A DNA stretch of 64,000 nt from Doris montereyensis. Lineage: Eukaryota > Mollusca > Gastropoda > Nudibranchia > Dorididae. The DNA is taken from contig JAXRKP010000013.1 in assembly GCA_037039925.1 (NCBI GenBank), positions 578,316 through 642,315 of the forward strand. The letters are read 5' to 3'. Of the stretch, positions 1 to 63,975 are shown in pieces. Each line of letters opens with the position of its first letter. Positions within the stretch are counted from its first letter, which is position 1. Both the position numbers and the translations under genes were made by a program. The notes beneath the pieces are model-generated. The model had not been told where the DNA came from and ran no database searches. It saw nothing but the letters and a program-made list of their open reading frames with translations.

Positions 1-742
1 TCCTGACGTTTCTACATTGTTGTCTACTCTAGCGTTCAAATCTCCTAAAAGCATTAGTTCCTTTTATAAATTTCCAACTTTCTAATAGCTTTTCATGCCT
101 TTTATACACTAGAAGGCCTACTCCTGCTCCAACTCTATCTTTGACATCTACTTCTGAGAAGATTAAAGTATGATTCGGTCCTACATTTTCTATTCCTTGT
201 TTTTTTTTTCTGTGTTTCTGTAATGGCGAAAATATCTACTTTGAATTTTTCCATTTCTTCAACTAATTCTAACTCTTTTTCATTTATTGCCCTAACGTTC
301 CATGTTCCAAAAATCAGTCTATACTCGTTTCCAAGTTCGTCTTCGAAAGATCAAGCCAGCTGTATTATATTTATTTCTCTGAATCTGATTTTGGATAAGT
401 AGGGGATTAGCTCACTGTACCCTAGGTAGATGGTGGGGCTGCTACCTTGACGGCCCCTACCAGGCCTTGTTATTTTCTGTCAGGGTTAACTCCCTTAACT
501 TTAGTCATTCAAGACCAGCCTGCAAAGCAGCAGATTATTATTTTCTGTCAGGGTTCTGTCTTAGCCTTTGGTCAACCAAGACCGGTCTGTAATGTAAGGC
601 AACAGGTTGTTTTCTTTCAGAGTTAACTCCCTTAGCCTTTGGTCGGCCAAGACCCGCCTGCAAGGCAACAGGAGACTCGTGGAGGGCGGGATAATCTACT
701 CCCTGTACAGGTGCTTACCTGTCCACTGCCCGGTATTCATTT
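1..742 (-). mobile_element. RTE-like LINE family A, copy 1: 5' end, runs off the left edge
   Basis: Read on the minus strand this matches the 5' part of copies 2 and 3: a CGGGCAGTGGACA-like start, three ~65-bp monomers (about 470-690), the conserved leader with CTAGGGTACAGTG, and then endonuclease-domain code. About 150 bases present in copy 3 (around 42438-42588) are missing at position 59-62. The element continues beyond the window. Confidence 0.85.
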
Positions 743-1000
743 CTTGCACTTGCACTGTTTAAATGGTCTCTTCCAAATTTTGCAGTTATCTTTCTCTGAT
801 TCCTTTTCTTTCGACACATTTGCTTTCCGGACAGGTAGCGCGTCTGAATTGCCTAGTTCCATTTATTGACGGATTTCTTCTATGATGACTTCTTGTATTT
901 TTATCCTCATTCGTTCCCCTCTTACATGACTGTCGAAATACATGTACATAATATTGTCTTTATGTGCCTTTTCTGTCTGTTCTATGGCTGCTCTGAAATT

Positions 1001-1127
<127 letters not shown>

Positions 1128-1139
1128 TCTAGCATTGAC

Positions 1140-2100
1140 ATGATTCAAAGCTAAGACTTCCTAATCCTAAAGGCAGCAACCATACCATAAGACCATCAAA
1201 GTCAAAGGGCAAACGGTGGAGAGAGCAATTATCATGGAACATACTTGTACTTGTAGAATATTTGCAGTCAGGAAACACCCAAATGGAATGCGATTCAATG
1301 CACATTAATATCGACATATTGTTACAATTTAACTATACCCATGCGCCTGATAGTGATAAGAAAAGTGTCTTATTACTTTTAACCCACTACTCTAACTTAG
1401 TCTAAGGAAAAATAATTTACTTTAGAGCTAGAGTTGGAGTAAAATTTAGCTTTTGGTAGAATGCAGGCGTCACTTCAGAATGGTCCACAAACTCGATTGA
1501 GATGATAACTGGACTGACGTGTCAATCAGGACTGATGATACTGAAAGGAAAATGTAGCAGTCACTTTGTTCAAGGGACTTTAGTCCGTAAATATGGTAGA
1601 TATATGTAGAAGTATGAAAACATTCAAATCATGAAATTTGTGATGCTACCATTTATGACACTTTGCCTCAAAAATACATTTGACTAGTTTTACATCAACC
1701 TAGGTAGCTGTAGTTACAGTTACTATGTACTGTTTTCAAATCTGGTTTCTATCATTTTGATTTTGAGAAGAATTGATTAATAATTTCATTATTTTTTTTA
1801 TTGGTTTATGTTTTTTTCTTTACGGATTTATTTATTATTTTGTGTGCAGTTATTTTTGAAAGGGTCATTGCTATGTATTATATTGTTAATCTCATAACTA
1901 CTTTACATTCTATATTCTTAACTTTCATTTTTTAGTAGCATTGTGGAGTGTGTGAATGGGGGGAGAGAGAAAACTGGTCATTATCTTTGAATTTATTAAG
2001 ACTATAAAAACGCATTGCTCTAGTATTCAAATGACGTCGTTCAATTACTTCATCATTTTGTCCATTCCGTGTTATTTTGTCAATTACGATAACAATACAA
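1140..2100. other. Intergenic sequence, no gene seen
   Basis: AT-rich unique-looking DNA downstream of ACSM. No coding similarity, RNA gene or terminal repeat was recognised. Confidence 0.6.
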
Positions 2101-2107
2101 CAACTAC

Positions 2108-2299
2108 AACTGCATGTAGTAGGATTTCTCAGTCCGTAGAGAGTCTGTCAACCACACAGGAGGCCCGAGTTCGATTCCCAGACCGTGGAAAGCAATGGCA
2201 ACAAGTACCACAATACACCATATGCCTAGAGAAATCAGGACTTGGCTCCTGATTACCTTACGCTCAACTTGAGTGTGGGACTTAATTTTTTACCTTGGA

Positions 2300-2300
<1 letters not shown>
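2108..2300 (+). mobile_element. Candidate tRNA-derived SINE
   Basis: TCTCAGTCCGTAGAGAG resembles a pol III A box and GAGTTCGATTCCC at about 2168 is a good B box, about 45 bases downstream. The open frame here is incidental. There is only one copy in the window, so the SINE assignment rests on the boxes. Confidence 0.5.
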
Positions 2301-3236
<936 letters not shown>

Positions 3237-3237
3237 G

Positions 3238-3339
3238 ATTATTATTATTATTAATATGATCATTATTTTATTATTATTATTATTATTACTATTATTATTA
3301 TTATTATTATTAATAACAATAATGGTAACAATAATAATG

Positions 3340-3405
<66 letters not shown>

Positions 3406-3510
3406 TAATAATCATTGTTATGACATATTGTATATTACTATTATTACTATCATTGTTATTATGTCTTTTATTATAATTATATTATTATTACATATATATC
3501 ATTGATCTGT
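3238..3510 (+). repeat. (ATT)n / (AAT)n microsatellite
   Basis: An ATT run switches to its complement AAT at about 3312-3340, so the array can fold on itself; degenerate units continue to about 3495. Confidence 0.95.
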
Positions 3511-4016
3511 CATCTCCCTTAGTATACTTAGATATGAGGGAAAAAGTGATTCACAGAACACAAATAAATGGCAATTCCCTGACGCCCTAATACACATGTA
3601 GATCTACATGTTTGACGCAGGCAGCCGCACCTTTAAATTGACTGCAGCCTTGGAATTCATGCAGCTTTATTAGTGTTTACTAGTTTTTTATTGGATAAAA
3701 ACAATGCACATCAAAGAGCCAATGTAGGGCATATACATATATTTAGTCTTAATTCATTGAAGTTTGTCAGACATGATTAAAAATTGTAAAGAAAATCAGA
3801 AAATGGGCGGGCTTAGCAGTAGCAGGCTTCATAGTGCAAAAGTGGCAGTTTTGGCAGATTATTAGAGGATACATTGAATATAACAATAGGCAGGCTTACC
3901 AGATGTAGGGTTAATCGGGAGAACTTCATGAAGAAATTGAATTTATTCAAACACAGATAGGATAAAATGTGAAGGGAATGAAACAGGGGCCCACAAGTGG
4001 CTGATTGTTAATGAAA
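3510..4016. other. Region 3' of ACSM, no gene seen
   Basis: Between the ATT array and the presumed ACSM cleavage site I see no coding or repeat signature. Confidence 0.55.
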
Positions 4017-4057
4017 ATTGACTTCAAATAAGTAAACATAGATTCCATCATAAACAA

Positions 4058-4063
4058 TTTATT
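4058..4063 (-). promoter_or_regulatory. Candidate ACSM polyadenylation signal AATAAA
   Basis: On the minus strand AATAAA occurs 64 bases after the stop codon, giving a very short 3' UTR. The duplicated copy of this region (4931-5131) has TATAAA at the matching place instead. Confidence 0.5.
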
Positions 4064-4126
4064 TCACAAAGTCAGCCTCAGTCTAGGGATGATTTGTGGT
4101 TTCATTTGAGCCAGTATCTTTCGCTT

Positions 4127-55285
<51,159 letters not shown>

Positions 55286-55287
55286 CC

Positions 55288-55560
55288 CTGTAAAAATAAG
55301 AAACGTTCAAAATTCAGTATAATGACATGAATCTTTATTACACTGTAAATATGTATGACAAAATGTAATCTTTTCTTTCTACTCTGACCTTCACAAAATT
55401 TATTTTATTGACACATGAATAGTAAAGGATGAGTCTAAGGCATATGATGTCAATGACCACGGGTTTAAAAAAAAAAAAAATTGATATAGACAATTTTAAC
55501 CACTATCATTGTTCTCTGCATTTCTAAATTAGCTGAAAATTCTTCTTTTTTTTTTTATCA
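55288..55560. other. Upstream of ACSM coding exon 1 (leader intron)
   Basis: The acceptor before the ATG implies intron here. The non-coding first exon and promoter were not found. Confidence 0.5.
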
Positions 55561-56440
55561 TATGGTTGCCATGGGAACGCCGCCATCTTGAAGTTTCATT
55601 ATGAAAATATCTACAACTTCATTTCAAATAGGCTTTTTCAGCTTTGAACAAACTTGGCTATAACTTTGTACACACGTTATTCAGTTCAATATCTAGCCGC
55701 ACTCAGTAGCTTTTTTGGATAAATTAAACGGTTTTGATTTTATGAAATTTTTTTACATACATTTTTTTATTACAAAATATTTTGTAGGTCAGGGTAGGTA
55801 AACATAGTCAAAATTCCAACTTTTGGCAAATTTAATCACCAAAAATTCCTTTTGCCAACATTTGAAGAGATTTAAGAAATCAATACAAGTTGAAATGTTG
55901 TATTGTGTCATATATTTTTTGGATAAAGCACTTTAAAGGTGATTAAGATGAGTACCAACTTGTTATAATACTTTAAACAGAATTTCTGGCTTTTATGGTA
56001 CAACCGATGTGTTGAAGGTTAGGCGGTATCGTTTCTAAACAATATCGTATCAAATGAAAGAACCGATACTGAGCCTTTTTTATTATATCAATGTGAAGGG
56101 AATGAACGAGAATGGTCTGATTTGTGGTAAAAATGCATTCCTGAGGAGGGTTAGAACGATAAGTTTTCTGCAAATTTATGGCAGAAAAATGTCCCTGTGA
56201 CATATAATTTTTTTTGTTACAAAATATTTTGTAGGTCAGGGTAGGTAAACATAGTCATAATTTTGACTTCAATCCCCTTAACACTGACTGAGAAGATGGC
56301 ACAGAAAACCAGTGTGGTGACAGCTAATCATCAAATGTGGTAACACTACTTTCACTTGGCTTTCACTTACATCGCACACCGATTTGACCTAGCGCTGAGT
56401 GATGTAAGAGGTGGAAGGCATGCCTGTGTATGTAAACATG
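55560..56440 (+). repeat. Dispersed non-coding repeat, related to C and to 31430-31700
   Basis: GGTTGCCATGGGAACGCCGC then CATCTTG opens it (compare 59145-59172). AATATTTTGTAGGTCAGGGTA occurs twice, at about 55777 and 56222, and CTAGCGCTGAGTGATGTAAG at 56391 recurs inverted near 57165. Confidence 0.7.
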
Positions 56441-57675
56441 TGCACAAGTATGGGCATAGAGGAATAAAACGAAAAACTAGTCATTTTGACGTCTGTTTTT
56501 CACAATAGTGCACATCTGAACCTAGATGTACAATCCTCTTTACATTAGTAACAATGCCAGAGACTGTCGAAAGAGTAAGGGGCTGCTACAAGAAGGGCAA
56601 CGCGTCTGAAGCATTTACTTTAGGTTATTTTCTTTTAATTTCTTTACTTGCATTCTTCTCAACATATACTATTATCATGCTAAAATTCTATCTCCTCCTT
56701 CATTTACGGACTGATTTGTATTATATTTGGCACACAAGTTCCTCTTGTCAAAGTTAATAGAAATACGTCAGGTTTTCTGGATATCTTGTAAACTTTTGAG
56801 AAAATATGTGTTTTGTAATAAGAATGCTATTTTTGGCTATACATAATATATTATTTTTAAAAATTCATAAAAAAAAAAAAATTCAACACATTGAAAAAAA
56901 CTGATGTCGCTCTCTAGATATTGCACGGAAAAAACGATCTGCACACATTTTGAGTGATTTTATTCATAATTGAGTGAAAAGATATAAATAAAGCCTGACA
57001 TCAGTCTATCAACATTGACGAGAGGAACCTGTGTGCTAAATATTATACAAATCGGTCCGTAAATGATGGAGGAGATAGAAATTTAGTAGGAAAACAATAC
57101 ATTTCAAGACAAATGCAAACAAAGAAATCAAAAGAAATTAACACATTTGACTTCTGCCTCTTACATCAGTCAGCGCTAGGCCAACTCGCCGAGGGGAGTG
57201 TCGAAAGATACCCTATTCAATAGTATTTAAAAAGGAGTTCCATTTGGGAGCGTAGTTAGTTCGGTTGGTAGCATGCTTTCTTTTCATCAAAAAGTTTCTG
57301 TACTTATGTGAATATTGTGAACAAATGTTATGTTAGTGTCAAAATTTTTAAACTGCAGTACAGATTCAGATCTAGATCTAGATCTACATCTAAATCTAGA
57401 TCACATTATTAAATAAAGATACAAAAACCATTGTCTGCAGGCTAATATATAGCACAATACTTCAGGGTGGGGGGAGGGGGAGTCTTGATCAAGGTTTAGA
57501 TGAATTCTAGATATAAACTTAGATTTAGGGAATAACCTATAATCATGATGCAGTGCATTCAATCCAAGGTTTGTCAATGTTTACGCGTCTGTCTAAAGAT
57601 TAGAGATGGATGGGTTGGTAACCTGCTGGAGTTGACAGTTAACTGCAACACATCGTGATTTAGATTTTAGGGTAA
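56441..57675. other. Intergenic, no gene seen
   Basis: AT-rich. GCGTAGTTAGTTCGGTTGGT at about 57250 faintly resembles a tRNA A box but no B box follows. TCTAGATC clusters at 57365-57405. Confidence 0.5.
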
Positions 57676-57679
57676 TTTT

Positions 57680-57950
57680 ACGTTTTAGCGGTGTAAAAGA
57701 AAATGGGTTAAATTTGTACTCGTTGTCGGTATCGGCTTAGATTTACATTTAGAGATGAGAATGAAGAAATCTATCCACAATCCTTACCCTGAACGCCCCT
57801 CCCTCCCCCGCCACACTATGGTGTGGGGGTAGGGGGTTCAGGGAAAGGGATTATGGATAGATTTCTTCACTCTCCTAAATGTAAATCTAAGCCGATACCG
57901 ACAACGAGTACAAATTTGGTCCATTTTCTTTACGCCGCTAAACCGTACAG
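57680..57950. repeat. Long palindrome (~130-bp arms), centre near 57818
   Basis: Left arm from TTTTAGCGGTGTAAAAGAAA through ACTCGTTGTCGGTATCGGCT to CCACAC pairs with the right arm GTGTGG ... AGCCGATACCGACAACGAGT ... TTTCTTTACGCCGCTAAA. The loop is about 4 bases. Some mismatches occur in the outer half. Confidence 0.93.
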
Positions 57951-59140
57951 TTTTATTTTAGACGTTTAGATCTAGATTCTAGTAGTTTAGTGTGTCGACA
58001 CCGTTGAGTTTTGTGAATGAAACTTCTAACTTGTCCGAGAGATAACACTCAGACAGGTCTGAATCTAGATCTCATAGCAAACACTGAAAGGGACCTGTTA
58101 TGAAAACATAAAGTCATTGACTAACTCCATTGAGGGTGGAAGGAAGTAACCGAAAAGTTTTTGTTAGGTAAAAGGTAAGCGCATGCCGATGATGATTTCT
58201 TCAAGTTCAAGTGATCGTATTTTATCTTCTATAGTAGGGTGGTATTTTCGCCCTGTGGGAAATTTTTGCCGGTCTCTTAATCTGGTCAGAGAAATATCTA
58301 CAAAAACATCAGTTGACTGTTGACTTCAAATAGAGTAGATTCTAGACCTAGGCTATGACCGTAGGCGTATGACGTATGGCACTGTTGCGAAGCCTAATTC
58401 TCACCCCTCAACTGGAAAGACGTATATCTCATCTGACATGCTCTTGTCAGGAGGACGCCATCCGGGCCGAGCCTGATGCCACGGTACTCCTTAAGATCTG
58501 ATGTCCCGTTTTGAAAATTGGTGGGGGGGGAGGGGTGGAGTTTCAGAGGTCCCCCCCCCCCCCACCTGAAAAAAAGTCATATAAGATAGAATATATACAT
58601 TAATACTCAATAATTTACTTACATCTGATAGTTAACGCTATTTGGCTTATATTATAAGAATTAAACACCACCTGGCGACTGTTTTTAGTTACATTCATTT
58701 CTGGGTCAAAGGCACATCACATCTCAAGGAGTCGGTGCCGCTCTTCATTCGGCTGACAAGGACAAACTTTCAGTAGGCTTCTCTCACTCTCATTAATAAA
58801 TAGAATACGCCTCATGCCATTGCAGTAATGAAACACAATGTTGTAGAACAATTGTTTACAAAGTATTAAAAGTTCATCTTTTATTTTCAAGTTCATTTCT
58901 TTCGATTTTTTTCTCTTTTGATAATTGATCACCTTATTGAATCTTTTCTTTACTGAACGCCATTACCCCAAGCTGAAACTCCGTTCGGGAGAAATTTGGT
59001 CACATACCGTTTTTATGTTACCTTGTGGGTTAGGGGGGGCCTAGAGGGAACATTTTCCCGTTTGATCCTACTGATTTAACTATAAATGTATTGGTGTAAT
59101 GGACATGGTGTACTGGGTTGAAATATGTCGTTTTTTGTGC
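57951..59140. other. Intergenic, no gene seen
   Basis: A G-run and a C-run at 58523-58564 (GGGGGGGGAGGGG ... CCCCCCCCCCCCC) could pair. Nothing else was recognised. Confidence 0.5.
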
Positions 59141-59142
59141 TT

Positions 59143-59645
59143 CTGGTTGCCATGGGAATGGCCGCCATCTTGGATTTTGTCCCAAAATTTCACCAATATT
59201 GATACAGGCTTTTACATTTTTCAACAAGTTTCTTTTAAACTCGAAACTTTTTTTTTTTATACAATATCTGAATTTGATCAGATCGGATTTTTGTTTTATT
59301 AATAATTTTTATTTTTATGAATTTTTGAAAATAGCTAATGAGAACACAAAAATAAAAAAAATATTATACAAAAATTTCGATTTTCACAAAACTATAATTT
59401 GAAAAAAGCACCTAATCATTGTTTTTTGTTTTCTTTTACACATCATTCATACCAAATTTCAGGAAGATACATTGAGAAATAAAAAAGTAGAAAGAAAATA
59501 ATGAACAAAACACGACATTTTGAGAAAATGATATTTTTCTCTTTTTTTTCTGTTATTTGAATACATTTTTCTTCCAAGCCTAAGAAAAGAGTAGGATAAT
59601 ACTTTGAAACATCATAAAACCTTGAAAAGCTCTCAACTACAATCT
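59143..59645 (-). repeat. Dispersed repeat C, copy 2
   Basis: Inverse of 11270-11830, with matching end strings. Confidence 0.75.
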
Positions 59646-59652
59646 TATTGTA

Positions 59653-59715
59653 GCCTGGAGAAAGATCATTTCATGCACCGGAAGGTAGAATGGAACTGAT
59701 AAAGAAAGAAAGAAA
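59653..59715 (+). mobile_element. RTE-like LINE family A, tiny 3' fragment
   Basis: CCTGGAGAAAGATCATTTCA, then GGAAGGTAGAATGGAACTGA and TAAAGAAAGAAAG equal the last bases of copies 2 and 3, with a small internal loss. Confidence 0.85.
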
Positions 59716-60241
59716 AAAAAATGCTATATTTTTATTCATTTGGGAGCACATTTTATTTATACATTACTATTAATATTATTCACAATTTATTTTTATACAG
59801 ACTGACTTGTAAAGATTCTGATATTTTGACCTTATTGGGTATCCATTGAGTTTCAATTTCATACAAATGTCAGTGAGCTTGTGAACTTAGAAGGAGACTT
59901 TGGGGTCATAATTATATTGCGGGTCCATAAAGCTGTCTCTTGTCCATCTTCCCACTGCCATTCCAGTCCAATAACACAGCATCCCTGAGAAGCTCAGTAA
60001 AGGGTGGGATTTATCCACAGATCGTCCCATGGAGCAATTCCTCTGCAGCACAGCAGAAAACTGTATTTCATTGCTGGTATAACTAGGTTTGACTTATGAT
60101 TTGTCTAATTAATGTTTGTGATCGAACATGATACATATGTATTACAATACAACACTTAGGATCAACTATCTTGTTTCCCTTTAATCTGTTAGTGTTATAT
60201 CTTCTTGTCATCATCCTGCACTCTCCAATAGTAAAGAACTA
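59716..60241. other. Intergenic, no gene seen
   Basis: No recognised element before the MITE. Confidence 0.5.
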
Positions 60242-60847
60242 CAGTGGAACCTCTCTAATTGGGAACTCTCGATGGATTGTAAAATCGTCCCAATTTGCCA
60301 GGTTTCCCGATTTCCCGGGGATCTAGGGATTTTGGTTTTCCCTCAGCAGTTTGAGGTACCTAAGCCCTTCTGTGAGTGGTAAAATGCAGAATTAGCTGAA
60401 CAAGTAGCCACAGGACCAGTTGATCAAAACAATGATTGCATTCATCAGAGATGTCACGACACTCGCAGTCAATTTTCGTGGACAGTAGATAGATAGGACA
60501 CAAGTCTGCTTTCTAAGCGCCGTCCCATTTCAACACTGTATTGTTTGGTGGAGGAGTAAGGACTGGCTGACACCTGCTTTCACACCTTTGTAATGGATGT
60601 ATGTAATTTATCACACGTGTGGCACTAATGCATTTGTAATATTTGATATTTTGCTAACACGGAAACCAAATTTGGATAATACATGCGTGTTGGCATAAAT
60701 ATATATGGAGGAAATGGTAAGGATAATCTGTGCAAGCCACACGTTTAGAGAGGTAAAATACATAGAAAAAATTCCGTTATCTGAGATTTCTTCCTGATTG
60801 GCCGCGTTTCCCGATTCCCTGGGGTCCTGATTAGAGAGGTTCCACTG
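60242..60847 (-). mobile_element. MITE family 2, copy 2
   Basis: Left end CAGTGGAACCTCTCTAATTG, right end inverted CAGTGGAACCTCTCTAATCA, TA on both sides, 606 bases. Its interior GCGCTTAGAAAGCAGACTTG (inverted) matches copy 1. It ends 160 bases before the PDRG1 coding exon. Confidence 0.92.
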
Positions 60848-60920
60848 TATTACTATTAGGCGAAATATGACAATAAGGGACAACTCCACTAATAAAGACA
60901 GTAGGTATTACTTTTATTAG

Positions 60921-61006
60921 GTAAGGTTCCTTCAAGGCCATTATCGCCCATAGAGCTAAGCGGGAGCTTTATGGATCTTAAATTTTGTATTCTGTTATGG
61001 TTTCAG
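60921..61006 (+). other. Possible 5' UTR mini-intron of the PDRG1-like gene
   Basis: TTAG|GTAAGG at 60917-60926 is a near-consensus donor and TTATGGTTTCAG ends at 61006, giving an 86-base intron. This is inference from splice consensus only. Confidence 0.45.
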
Positions 61007-61152
61007 ATGGAACAATCAGGAAATTTCTTAGATGCCTCTGAGCTACTCAATCAGCTTACAACAGTTGAAGGGATTGCTGAAGAGATATTAAGTGACCGCC
61101 AAGAAATAACAGATCTTGACAAAAAGAGAAATAAAACAAGGGAAGCAATAAG
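61007..61152 (+). CDS. PDRG1: PDRG1-like protein, first coding exon (partial gene)
   Basis: PDRG1 is a small prefoldin-like protein, known as a subunit of the R2TP/prefoldin-like co-chaperone complex. The exon encodes MEQSGNFLDASELLNQL, then VEGIAEEILSDRQEITDLDK and KRNKTREAIR. The core pattern VE-x-x-AEE-x-L-x-D-x-x-x-I-x-DLD-x-KRN-x-x-RE is that of the PDRG1 N-terminus. Donor AATAAG|GTATCT, phase 2; no later exon could be found before the right edge. An 86-base intron (GTAAGG at 60921, TTTCAG ending at 61006) may precede the ATG. If it is spliced, an in-frame TAG sits directly before the ATG, which favours this start; if not, an upstream in-frame ATG at 60971 adds 12 residues. Confidence 0.85.
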
Positions 61153-62000
61153 GTATCTTTAGTTTCTTAGTCTTGACTGTGAAAATGTTAGAAATTTACT
61201 ACATATATATTATGCTTTGCTTTCACACATTATTTTGATTTTGACACTAAATGTCCTGACAATACCCTGGAATTTTTTTTCCTCAAGAAATATTTTGATT
61301 GCTACATTTCAGGGTGTTTTTTTTTCAAATATAACCTTTCCTCGGTGACTAAAACATGCTGTATGTAAGGATATATGTATAAAGTACAGAACTGCCAATT
61401 GTTGGCCATTGGTCAATATAAACAGTTTGATTTGTTTGACAGTCGCTTGTCTTATATGTAACCTACATTTCAAATAATTTCAATTACATACAGGCAGTAA
61501 AGCTTAAAACTTTCACTACTTTCAAAGTGAATTTTGACATTCGCTTCAGGATTACCAGGGAAGGATTTTTTTCTGAATTATTTCATGAGACTAGTTGAAC
61601 AAATACAGTTTTGATGCATATTCTGATTTTACCCCTTCATAATCAGACCATTTATTATTCCTTACTTAGATGCCTGTTTCTCGGTATGTGCATGTCAAAG
61701 TCAGTCTAATTTGTTAACATGTATTTGTGTTTTGTTTTTATAGATTCTTGTGAGTATGATGTGATCAATAAAACACATTCAAAGATCATGATAGTCTCTT
61801 TGTAAATATTCTTGATGAATATGTCAAAAGAACCCAAATTAAACAGAAGTGACATTAAAATACCACTAAAAGAAAACTTCAGATGCTGGACTAGTTTTAT
61901 TTCTGATTTGGTGGCAATCGTTGGACAGAGAGGGCTTGTATATGACAGAGTAACATGAAAGAAAATAATTGTGCAGTCTTAACTAACAAAACTAAAAATA
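61153..62000. other. PDRG1 intron 1, no feature seen
   Basis: AT-rich, no second exon recognised. Confidence 0.5.
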
Positions 62001-63130
62001 GGGCTTCCGGATAGGTCAAATTTGCATAGCATTTGTATTGCATTGTAATGGTGAAGTTTCATTCCTTACACTACTCAATCTGTCAGCTGCATTTGACACA
62101 ATAAACCATTCAATTTTTCTTGACAGATTATATCAGGAGCTTGGGATTCAAGATAATGTTTTAGCTTGGATTAAATCTTACCTTACTGGGAGACCCCAAA
62201 CAGTTTTAATGGGCGAAAAGTATTCTGATAAACTCCCTTTAAAATATGGTGTTTTACAAACTACGAGGCTGTCCTTGGTCCTGTTCTTTACACTCTTCAT
62301 ACCTTGCTCTTGAGTCAAATTATAAGATCGTGTTGCGTAAATTATCATATGTACGCTGATGATGCCTAACCAGCTGTCATTCTGTCAAATCATGGATCAA
62401 AGGAAATTAATTTAAATTTAACGACGATAAAACTGACGTTCTTTTCTGTTGCTCTGAGTCGATTCTCAAAAGATTGGCATGGCATCTATTTCCATTGCAG
62501 ATATAAGTGTTCCTTTTTCGGAAAAAGTAAAACATTTGGGTATCTTTCTTGACAGCTGTCTTTCAACGGACTTTCAAATAAATCACATAATAAAGATTAT
62601 AAATTTTGAACTTAGAAAAATCTCACACATGAGATCCTTTCTTTTTCCTGATTCCATAAAAACACTGGTGTCATTCCTGATTTTGTCATGGCTTGACTAC
62701 TGCAATTCGTAAATTAATGGGCCTCACAGATGGATGAATTAAGAAACGTCTGAGAGTGCAAAATAACGCAGCTAGGTTTGTACGTGGGAAATTCTCATTT
62801 GACAATCATAAGTACACAAGAAATGTTAAGAGCCCTCCATTGGTTACCAGTCAAAGCTAGGGTTGAATACAAAATCTCTTTTCTGTTACAATTCTTTGGA
62901 GTCCTCCGCCCCTTGTATATCAAGAAATGATTAACTTATACCCACACGAACTCTAAGATCTCAAGATTTTACATTTTTAGTAGTACCCAAAACCAAGCTT
63001 CAAACATTTTGGCAATAGATGTTTCGAAAAATAGAACCTTTAGTTTGGAACTCTCTTCCATCATCTGTGAGATTCACAACTTGCGTTGCTACCTTTAATT
63101 AATTTATTATTATCATTATTGTTCGCACGG
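62000..63130 (+). mobile_element. L2/CR1-like LINE, RT to 3' end, decayed
   Basis: LLNLSAAFDTINHSIFLDRL, WIKSYLTGRPQTVLMGEKYS, LKYGVLQTTRLSLVLF (GVPQGSVLGPLLF in relatives), VKHLGIFLDSCLSTDFQINH, LSWLDYCNS, NNAARFVRGKFSFDNHKY in broken frames, and WNSLPSSVRFTTCVATF at the end before ATT/ATC repeats. Confidence 0.88.
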
Positions 63131-63785
63131 CTGTTGCAAGGTTAACATATGTAGAACAAAATTGATAACCTTGGCCTGTGAGTATTCTGTAAACAGGATT
63201 AAAGTGTGACTGTGAGTTTGACTATCCCTTGATTGTTGCAGGAACTATAGCATTGAGTTATGGTGTAAACAACAATTTTGATCAGCAATTGATAATTTCA
63301 GAATTAAGGCAGAGATTTTTACAATACTTTGTAATGTAGAGCTCAAACTTGATTTATATGTAACCTTGATACTTATGTTGCCTGATAATTAAAATCCAAT
63401 TCTGCCATTGGCATGGATTGCCAGCTCATTATAATTATTTTAAAAGCCAAGGGCTTAGAGATTCTACAGTGATGTTGAAACGTCAAATTAATCAAATTAG
63501 ATAATCAGCAGATTTTAATCTAGTTTTTAGCACTTATAAGAAATGTATTTGTCTCTAAACAGAGAAACTTGGTATGGTCATGATGACATTAACCTTACTA
63601 CACTGTTACAGCAAATATAACAAAATCGCAAACACCCATAGACTTAAAACATAGGTATTCTACAGATTCATCCACAAATAGACGACAAATTTTAAATTTA
63701 TGCACTGATTTCAATGTTTGTTTTTCTGTCTTCCGTCTTTAAGTTTTCACTTTGACTGTCTTTGCCAGTTTCTGTCCAGTTTTCT
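63131..63785. other. PDRG1 intron 1 continuation, no feature seen
   Basis: AT-rich. Confidence 0.5.
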
Positions 63786-63786
63786 T

Positions 63787-63787
<1 letters not shown>

Positions 63788-63825
<38 letters not shown>

Positions 63826-63888
63826 CCCTTCTCTTTCTCTCGCTCTGTCTGTCTGTGTCTCTCTCTCTCTTCTCTCTTTCTCTCTCTA

Positions 63889-63975
<87 letters not shown>

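Noticed and set aside
57240..57290. tRNA-like A box GCGTAGTTAGTTCGGTTGGT
   Set aside because: No B box at the right distance.
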